From Chelydra serpentina (lineage: Eukaryota > Chordata > Testudines > Chelydridae), in the NCBI GenBank assembly GCA_037349315.1, contig JBAIAC010000030.1:11367501-11431500 (forward strand): a DNA stretch of 64,000 nt, written 5' to 3'. Below, in pieces: positions 57,205 to 64,000 of this stretch. The notes beneath the pieces are model-generated. The model ran no database searches. It was given only the letters and a program-made list of their open reading frames with translations, and was not told where the DNA came from. The translations under genes were made by a program, and so were the position numbers. Position 1 is the stretch's first letter; the number at the start of each line of letters is the position of its first letter.

Positions 57205-60125
57205 GACAAAGCTTAAAGTCTGCCAGGGCACCACAGTAGCCCTGTGGTGGAGGCTGCCACAGGAATACGCCTAATCAGTGCACCCTCATTTTTATACCAC
57301 CCTCATCACCCTGTTATCTGAGTGCTTTACAGTATCAATTAAAAAATGTGATTCAAATCTGTCACATGTGGTCTGTTCTCTCATTCCTCCTCTCCCCTTC
57401 CTGACCTTGCCACTTGCCATGTCCTGTCCACAACCATCAGCACTGCCTGCTTTTGGGGCTTCAGTGCAACAGAGCACAGCCTACAGACACCTTGTGCCAC
57501 GCCATCCTTCTTGCTGAGATCTTTGCTGCTAGAAGCCCTGTGCCAATCTAAAATTGCTTCTCTGAGAAGAGACCTTGGGATGACTGTCTCACTCACTTCA
57601 CTATTCCCTTCCTCTATCTCACTCTCCAAATAATCCCATTGAAATCAGTGGGACTACTTGTGGAGGAAGGTACTATTCAACATGAATAAAAGTGAGAGAA
57701 TCCAGCCCTTAACAAGAAAAAGGGAGAGTGTAAAAAGTGTGTGAAGTTGGAATTGGGCTCACAAGAATAATTTAGAGTATGAATTTTCCAATATAATTTA
57801 AAACATATCAGTAAGAGACACTTTCCAAATTGAAATGTCTATTTTATAATCATAAAGTATTTGACAGTCTTTTGGGCAAAAGAGAATACTGACTGACATG
57901 TTAGACTGATGCCTTGTCCCACCATACAAAGGCTGAGTAAACAAGCTCTTCTTGGAAAATTTATGTGAAGTGTTAAGGGGACAGAAGACGTTTTCCCTGT
58001 ACCTTCGAGTAAGGCCTAATGCTTCCATGAAGCCAGCAAGCAGCTACTATACCTGGGTATGGGAAAAAAAGAGGATGTGGCACTTTGCAAGGATTTCCAC
58101 ATTGTACACAGAACCTCTGGCTACGCTGATGTCTCTCAACTGGCCCTCCCAAGATGTTCTCCTTAGCGGCCCCACAAAAGCAGTTCCTACAAAACATTTC
58201 TCCACAGCATACATAAAGATGCTGGGTGTACCTGCACAGACTCTCTGCTATGTTGCCGGAGGTTCCCTCTCCTTAGTAATGGCCTTTGTGTTACCTCCTA
58301 TGGTGCATTGGGTTCATGAAGCTGTTAGGCTGGACTCTTGGTAGGGAGAAGGATCTACCTGCCCCATAAGCACTGGGTGAGTAATAACTGGGAAAGACAG
58401 CCCCTTCTGCTTCTACTGAAGTCAATGGGAACAGGAGTAGACACTATGTTGGCCAGTCTGCAACTTAAGAAGAGTACTTAATTCCCCTGTCAGTGTCAGA
58501 TTCATTCTATGGGGAAAACACAAAATAGGAAACTCAAAGAACTCCAGAGAGTCAACAATCACCAACATGATTTTCTTTTTTATATGGTCCAATCTGATTA
58601 CAGAAAGGAGAAGTAGGATTCAGCAACTAGTATTTATGCACCCTCAGTACCTTGCAATCTCACTGGAACCAAACCTTGTCTCTGCAAAGCGAATGTGCAG
58701 ACAGAAATGTCATTATATATTTGCATATTAGCTTTTTTTATGAAACTATTTTTCCTTTGTTAAATGCCACTAAAATGGATTCCTGTTTTTTTCTTGGACA
58801 GGGAAAACAGCCACAAAACTTCACTGGAGACAAAAGAGTTAGTTCAGATTTATACCAGGGTAGCCAACATCATACTGGCTCAGGGACTATTACTCTGATT
58901 AATACAAAAATCATCTCACACATAAAAATACAATTATGTATTGTGATCATACAAGTACAATCATAATTAATAATGCATTCTTATTTTTATGGTGCTCAAA
59001 ACGCAAAAGGCCTCTATGCACATCAAAAAAATAGGACACAGGCCAAAAAATTACAATAGGAAACAATCAATTAAAAAATTGATATACTATGCCTGCTCCC
59101 TCTGAAGTAAATTACAAGACTCCTATTAACCTAATAAGATCTGATTCACTGTATCTGAAACTTGGTGAAAGTAACTCCAATATGAAATGCCTCATCTTTT
59201 AAAATTAAAAAAAAAGCGACAGTATAAAAGGTAAGTTAATTGGTGTACCTTAAGCTGTCAAGAGAAACCAATAAACTTATTTATTCATATTTACCATAAA
59301 CATACTTCTTTTTAAAATACAGTGAATCTCAAATATTCTTATAGAGATTTCTCAGAAAGACCAGGTAATGTTAAATAAGAACAAGTATATAATATTTGAG
59401 ATGTGTGTGTGTGTGTGCATACACACACACACACATTTAGAAATGGACCCAGGATTAAAGCCCCTAGGCTGTAGGATTTGGGTATGTCATACAATATTAA
59501 GTCACTAGGAAAAGTCGTTAATTCATACACCACAACCCAAAAGGAGAAAGCGTCACATTGGCTAGGGTGCAGAAATTAACTTATCTTTTTTGACAAAAAA
59601 AGAAAGATGCAATGTGGGGCTTATATAAAAGGAAAGAAGATTGCCTAGTAGAGAAAGAGTGTAAAACAATAATTATTACAAGGAAGATGCATCTTCTTCC
59701 TTTGATGGATACACTTAACTTACATTATTACAAGAATTACACCCGTGAAATGTGGAGTCAGGGAGAATGGACTCAAACATATTAAAATGTTGGGGGGGGG
59801 GGGGGAGAGGAAGAAATCAGTCATGAAATCAGTCATGACTGTGTTCACCTGATGGCACTTCCTCTCAATTCTCCCATCTATAGGCAGGGAAACCTGATCT
59901 TACAGAGGGAGAAAGGGCAGATATAGAAAACCAATGGAGCTTTAAACTTGTTTTCTTTTGTGTTTAATGCACCAGGAAATTCATATGAAGAGCCATTCTA
60001 CTCTCCCTTTGAGGGAAGCAGGTCTTCTAAGGAAGCCACACAGCTTTAGACCCTTTTCTACCTGTTCTACTGCACCTCTGAGAAGGGTAAAAATATATGG
60101 GGAGAAGAAGAGTATGGGTCTGTCC
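57205..60125. other. No gene seen
   Basis: 2.9 kb without a supportable gene. ORFs of 104-130 codons (for example 57952-58344) lack domains. Contains the GT/AC microsatellite and a G-run near 59792-59805. Confidence 0.4.
59402..59435. repeat. (TG)n-CAT-(AC)n palindromic microsatellite
   Basis: About eight TG units, a CAT spacer and seven or eight AC units create a self-complementary dinucleotide hairpin. Confidence 0.95.
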
Positions 60126-60235
60126 GTTATTGCTGTTAATGTATGCAGTGTGTAGCTGTGCTGGTCCCAGGATATTAGAGAGACAAGGTGGGTGAGGTAA
60201 TATCTTTTACTGGACCAACTTCTGTTGGTGAGAGA

Positions 60236-60270
60236 GACAAGCTTTCAAGCTGCACAGAGCTCTTCTTCAG
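60236..60270 (-). ncRNA. Hammerhead-ribozyme-like core, left Penelope arm
   Basis: Minus strand: CTGAAGA (60264-60270, CUGANGA type), one extra A, stem GAGCT/AGCTT with loop CTGTGC, then GAAA (60243-60246) and GCTTGTC. The conserved core nucleotides are all present, but the extra A and lack of an evident stem I leave activity open. Confidence 0.45.
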
Positions 60271-60288
60271 GTCAGGGAAAGGCACTAA

Positions 60289-60584
60289 GGGTACGTCTAT
60301 ACTTACGCGTCCGGTCGGAGGCGCGGGATCGATGTTCTGGGTTCGATTTATCGCGTCTTGTCTAGACGCGATAAATCGAACCAGGAAGTGCTCCGCCGTC
60401 GACGCTGGTAATCCAGCTCGACGAACGGAGTAGGCGGAGTCGACGGGGGAGCCTGCGCGCCACGTGTGGACCCTGGGTAAGTGCTTTTTCATTCGAACTA
60501 AGATAGTTCGACTTCAGCTACATTATTCACGTAGCTGAAGTCGCGTATCTTAGTTCGAATTTCGGGGCTAGTGTAGACCAGGGC
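60289..60584 (+). mobile_element. Harbinger/Chompy-like multi-hairpin MITE, 296 bp, TAA TSD
   Basis: Ends GGGTACGTCTATACT and (reverse complement of right end) GCCCTGGTCTACACT, flanked by TAA on both sides (60286-60288, 60585-60587), the 3-bp TWA duplication typical of PIF/Harbinger elements. Three hairpins fill it: TTCGATTTATCGCGTCT/AGACGCGATAAATCGAA, a GTCGAC-rich central fold, and a long 3' hairpin with outer arms ATTCGAACTAAGATA/TATCTTAGTTCGAAT and inner arms GACTTCAGCTAC/GTAGCTGAAGTC. The partner copy is at 38565-38860. Confidence 0.9.
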
Positions 60585-60681
60585 TAAGTGTGTCACGGCT
60601 AAATAGCAGTTAGCACAAATTCTAAGGGACCATTCAAGGGGAAGTCCCTGTAGTTACATCCCTGTAGTACCTTTCACAGAC

Positions 60682-60720
60682 CTGAAGAAGAGCTCTGTGT
60701 AGCTGGAAAGCGCGTCTCTC
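60682..60720 (+). ncRNA. Hammerhead-ribozyme-like core, right Penelope arm
   Basis: Plus strand: CTGAAGA (60682-60688), extra A, stem GAGCT/AGCTG closed at four of five positions, GAAA (60706-60709) and GCGCGTCTC. It is the inverted partner of the left-arm motif, with one stem II mismatch. Confidence 0.4.
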
Positions 60721-60789
60721 ACCCCGTCGGAAGTTGGTCCAATAAAAAAATACTACCTCACCCGCCTTGTCTCTTTATTGCTGTTAATG

Positions 60790-61438
60790 CTCATAGCAGC
60801 ATTAACTCTTGTGTGGATTTCCTGATGGAATTCCACCAGATCCTGAGGGAAATGTATTGCAGTGTATTTTCTCCTCTCTCATCACTGACATACTCACCTG
60901 GGAATCCCAGTCACACACTATATCTAGAAAGGGGCTTCTGACGCTCATGAGATTGGAGGGAGAATGCCACCAACCCACTCTTTCTTCTCTGCTCAACACC
61001 CCAGTCCCTCCTGTGTTTGATTCCCTGTACTAGCATCAGGGGGAAGGAGAGACAGAATCTAACCCACCACTATAAAATACTTAAACATTCTCAAGTTACA
61101 GAGTACATGAGATTGTTATTAAACTATCTCACTGATGTGCATAATTAATGTGATAACTCCAGCACTTCCCATTTTTATAACCTTATGCTTCTTAATACAT
61201 TAGATAACCATCTCTTACTGAAAATAATTTGCTTTATTTTTACTTGCAGCTTATTCACTATGGAAATCAAACATGTAAACTTTACATGCTATGTTGCTGA
61301 TGTGGAATTTAAGGATTCTTATTGGAGCATAATATGCTGTCTCCTAAATTCCACCTTTATAAATCTAGAGTTTATGTAAAAATACTGTAATACATTCTAA
61401 AAACACCATGTTTGTCAAAGTACAAACTTCTAGACATC
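60790..61438. other. No gene seen
   Basis: AT-rich, short domain-less ORFs. Confidence 0.45.
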
Positions 61439-61446
61439 TTTTACAA

Positions 61447-62080
61447 CAGAAAGTTCTCAAACTTTTGCACAGTGTGCCCCATGTCTTATAAAATATTGAT
61501 TAATGGACACCTTTCCCTCTAATGCAGTGGTTCTCAGACTGTGGGTTGGGACCCCAAAGTGGGTTGGGACCCCATTTTAATGGGGTCGCCAGGGATGGCG
61601 TTAGACTTGCTGGGGCCCAGGGCCAAAACTAAAGTCCAAGATTTTCAGTCCTGGGTGGCTGGACTGAGATTACAGGCCCCCCCCTCCCGGGGCTGGAGCC
61701 CTTGGGCTTCAGCTTTGACTGGCTCGCCCATCCAGGGCGGTGGAGCTCGGGCTTGGCCCCCCTGCTTGGGTGAGCTCAAGCTTCAGTGTCCCCTCCTGGG
61801 GTCACGTAGTAATTTTTGTTGTCAGAAGGGGGTCGCGGTGCAATGAAGTTTGAGAACCACTGCTCTAATGCATGTTGTCACTTACGTAACAGCCATGTTG
61901 AAACCACAGCAATCGGTTACATGAAAAAGCTACATTAGGAAAGTATTTATTTATTTTTAGGGGTCTTTGAATGTGATTTAACAGCTGGAAACAATAAGGA
62001 GCCAGAAGCATGTGACTGCCCAATTCTCCACAAGCCACCAGCAAATTCTCCCTGGACCATGAATGGTTTAAGAACCACTG
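61447..62080. mobile_element. Older hAT (Charlie-like) element, interrupted
   Basis: The left end CAGAAAGTTCTCAAACTT and right end GGTTTAAGAACCACTG are diverged Charlie-type TIRs. The flanks TTTTACAA (61439-61446) and TTGTAGAA (62081-62088) agree at six of eight positions. A younger element is inserted within it. No transposase frame remains. Confidence 0.55.
61525..61862. mobile_element. Charlie-like hAT element, 338 bp, perfect 8-bp TSD
   Basis: TIRs CAGTGGTTCTCAGACT and AGTTTGAGAACCACTG flank a GC-rich body. CTCTAATG is duplicated exactly (61517-61524, 61863-61870). The ends match Charlie/MER-type hAT non-autonomous elements. The 101-codon ORF inside is not a gene. Confidence 0.92.
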
Positions 62081-62089
62081 TTGTAGAAT

Positions 62090-62828
62090 GTGCCTTGTGC
62101 AGCAAATCAGTATATATTTCCAAAAGTAATGGACAAATGAGAAAGAATATACAAAGATTAACAGAATAATGAGTTTGTGATTAACCAGTCAACTCACAAG
62201 TAGAGTTTAATATTGTGTGTATAATATTAGGTCATCTGAAGGAGTAGAATTAAATATTCTTCTATTTGCCACGATGTATTCTGTTTATACCACTTCACAA
62301 AAATGGCCCTAGGTGTTTTGTTCTGCTTCAATGGCTCTCTATTTTGTACTGAAGTGAATGATGCATTTCAGAAACCATCTCTTTCGTAAATATTTCTTCA
62401 ACTATACATAGTTATGCTTTTATGAATACAAAAATTATAATATTTACTTTAGAGTTTACATTTCCAGTTGTAAGGAACAAGGCCAAATGCCATTTTAAGG
62501 GGTGGGTTTCTCGTCATCGCATGTTGGAGGCCAAATTGTTCTGTGTTGAAGACGAAATCACTGAATTTTAAATAAGTTAAACATTTGAGAGTGAAAGATC
62601 ACACTTGAGGCATGGAGGTTAACGGTATAAAGCTAATCTCCAAAAACCTAATCAATTGATTTGTATATTCACTATAGTTGTAATGGAGATAAATGTCCCA
62701 AAAGGTGTTGTCTCTCAAAAGCAGTTATGGTTTAGCCAAAAAACAGGAATTTTAATGAAACTCTTAAATTAACTACATGCTATTATCTGAAAAAGGCACC
62801 CAGGTCATAGGCTAATTTACAGAGTTGC
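62090..62828. other. No gene seen
   Basis: AT-rich, no ORF of interest. Confidence 0.45.
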
Positions 62829-62836
62829 GTCTTAAC

Positions 62837-63370
62837 TAGGGTGACCACCTTTTCAAAATGCAAAACAGAGACACGTGCAGTAGCCCCACCCTCTGCCCCT
62901 CCTCTTCCCCTGGGCCCTACCCCCTGGCCAGCCTGGAAGCCAGAGCCAAGTAGTGGTAAGAGCCGCCCAGGCTTGGGCCATTGTGTGGAGCCCTGGACCC
63001 TCCATCTGCCCTGGGCAGCAGGCTGGGATGCCCAAGAGCAGCCCCGACCCATGTCCCCATTCCCAGGGGAGCACTGCCCAGGGCAGGTGGAGAGTCCAGG
63101 GCTCCCCGCAGCGGCCCAGGCTCTCTGGGTGGCTCTTACTACTGCCAGGCTTCTGGCCTAGCATAGAGGCCTCATGGCCGGGGGGCCCAGGCCCACCTCA
63201 GTGCCTCCCTTCCCCCTCACCAGGAATAGGCTGGCACTGCCCCTGAGCCTCATGCAAGCATGCAGGGAATCCAGGTCAAATGCTGTTCCGGAGTCATTCA
63301 ACCCACAACCGGGACTGGAAATGTACCTTTTGGGACTGTCCCGTCCAATTAGGGACAGGTGGTCACCCTA
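62837..63370. mobile_element. hAT element with internal fold-back, 534 bp
   Basis: Ends TAGGGTGACCACC and GGTGGTCACCCTA are perfect 13-bp TIRs of the same type as the 16663 element. Flanks GTCTTAAC (62829-62836) and ATCTTAGC (63371-63378) match at six of eight positions. The interior from about 62932-63028 is inverted at about 63076-63160 (for example GAGCCCTGGACCCTCC with the complement of GGAGAGTCCAGGGCTCC), so the body folds back. The GC-rich ORFs on both strands are by-products of this. Confidence 0.85.
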
Positions 63371-63379
63371 ATCTTAGCA

Positions 63380-64000
63380 TGCATTTCCCAACTGAAATAG
63401 AGAAGTTCCAGAACTGGACACGATTACTAAAAGAAACCTACGTGAGCCCAATAGCCAGGCTCAGATTCTGCTGCATGCTCACATTGTGACAACAATGGCT
63501 GACAAATCTGAGGTCTGGCTCTATAAGGCCCGATGGTCCTGGCCTTAAACTGGGAGGAGAGTCACAGGCCTGGAGTTAGGAGGATGGTGTGTCATAGACC
63601 CCCTTTTAAGGAAGGGACTTGTGGGGGGAGAAAGGTTAATTTAATTCAACTGCAACTAACACTAAGCCCACTTCTTCACTTTACCCTTTTTATTTTTCAA
63701 GAATGCAGGCCTTCTTTGCAGGTTTATTAGAGGTACAAATGCAAAATTTAGTTATTGTGGACTTCATCTCAATGAGAGACCCTTTGGGTCCAGAAACAAA
63801 CAAATGGATTACTAAAAATCATTGGGATTTTTTAGTTTTTTACATTAGTGACATTTTTCAGATTGAATATTATTCATACAGTAATTAAACCAAGTGTAAC
63901 AGACCCTACTAAAAGTGTTCTTCATTTTACTTTAATATTTCAACTGTTTGACAACACCATGTGGTTTAGCGAACACAACACTATGGAAACTGCCTACAGA
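63380..64000. other. No gene seen
   Basis: AT-rich end of the window with short domain-less ORFs. Confidence 0.45.

Larger units (their letters stand above)
60142..60774. mobile_element. Penelope-derived unit: inverted pLTRs with a 15-bp TSD
   Basis: The left pLTR (60148-60275: GTAGCTGTGCTGGTCCCAGG, TTACTGGACCAACTTCTGTTG, CACAGAGCTCTTCTTCAGGTC) and the right arm (60680-60774) are inverted copies, and the right one lacks the outer about 35 bp. TTATTGCTGTTAATG is duplicated exactly on both sides (60127-60141 and 60775-60789). A long variable TSD plus inverted pLTRs and end truncation fits Penelope-like target-primed insertion rather than a cut-and-paste transposon. No coding sequence remains. 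A MITE interrupts it at 60289. Confidence 0.75.

Noticed and set aside
60142..60774. Cut-and-paste TIR transposon
   Set aside because: The 15-bp TSD, truncated right arm and homology to Penelope pLTRs argue for a retroelement origin.

Overview
The window is eukaryotic, non-coding vertebrate DNA, and I see no host protein-coding exon, tRNA or rRNA gene in it. The repeat content (abundant CR1 LINEs, several Penelope-like element ends, 8-bp-TSD hAT relics, GGGCTTGTCTACAC-type palindromic MITEs, MIR-like SINEs) points to a reptile, most likely a turtle; a crocodilian is less likely. The long intervals between repeats look intergenic or intronic.

Layout: 0-10 kb holds old LINE, SINE and palindromic repeats. 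10-16.5 kb is mostly unique AT-rich DNA with a CA microsatellite. 16.5-19.5 kb has a hAT relic with a perfect TSD, a Penelope-like terminus and a truncated CR1. 22.8-27.5 kb is the centrepiece, an apparently intact full-length CR1 retrotransposon on the minus strand with both ORFs open. 29.4-30.3 kb is a solo-LTR-like unit. 31-39 kb is a GC-rich cluster of hAT and Harbinger-like MITE insertions plus an L1-like relic. 40-43 kb carries plus-strand CR1 fragments. 45.8-47.6 kb is a head-to-head Penelope-like element carrying a MITE. 52-57 kb has another MITE, an L2-like relic and a hAT hairpin element. 60-63.4 kb has a second Penelope-derived unit with a MITE at the homologous position, then nested hAT copies.

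The most interesting candidate is the ORF1/ORF2 junction of the intact CR1. ORF1 ends T TTA AAC TAG, a canonical -1 ribosomal slippery heptamer directly before its stop. A 9-nt spacer and a 5-bp GC stem follow, and the -1 frame leads straight into ORF2 (endonuclease-RT), which has no AUG upstream of its endonuclease domain. This suggests ORF2 is made as an ORF1-ORF2 fusion by programmed frameshifting. Secondary candidates are hammerhead-ribozyme-like cores in the Penelope termini, and two different palindromic MITEs inserted at the same nucleotide of two Penelope-derived copies.

All family assignments come from reading motifs and remembered consensus features. No database search was run, and boundaries of old repeats are approximate.
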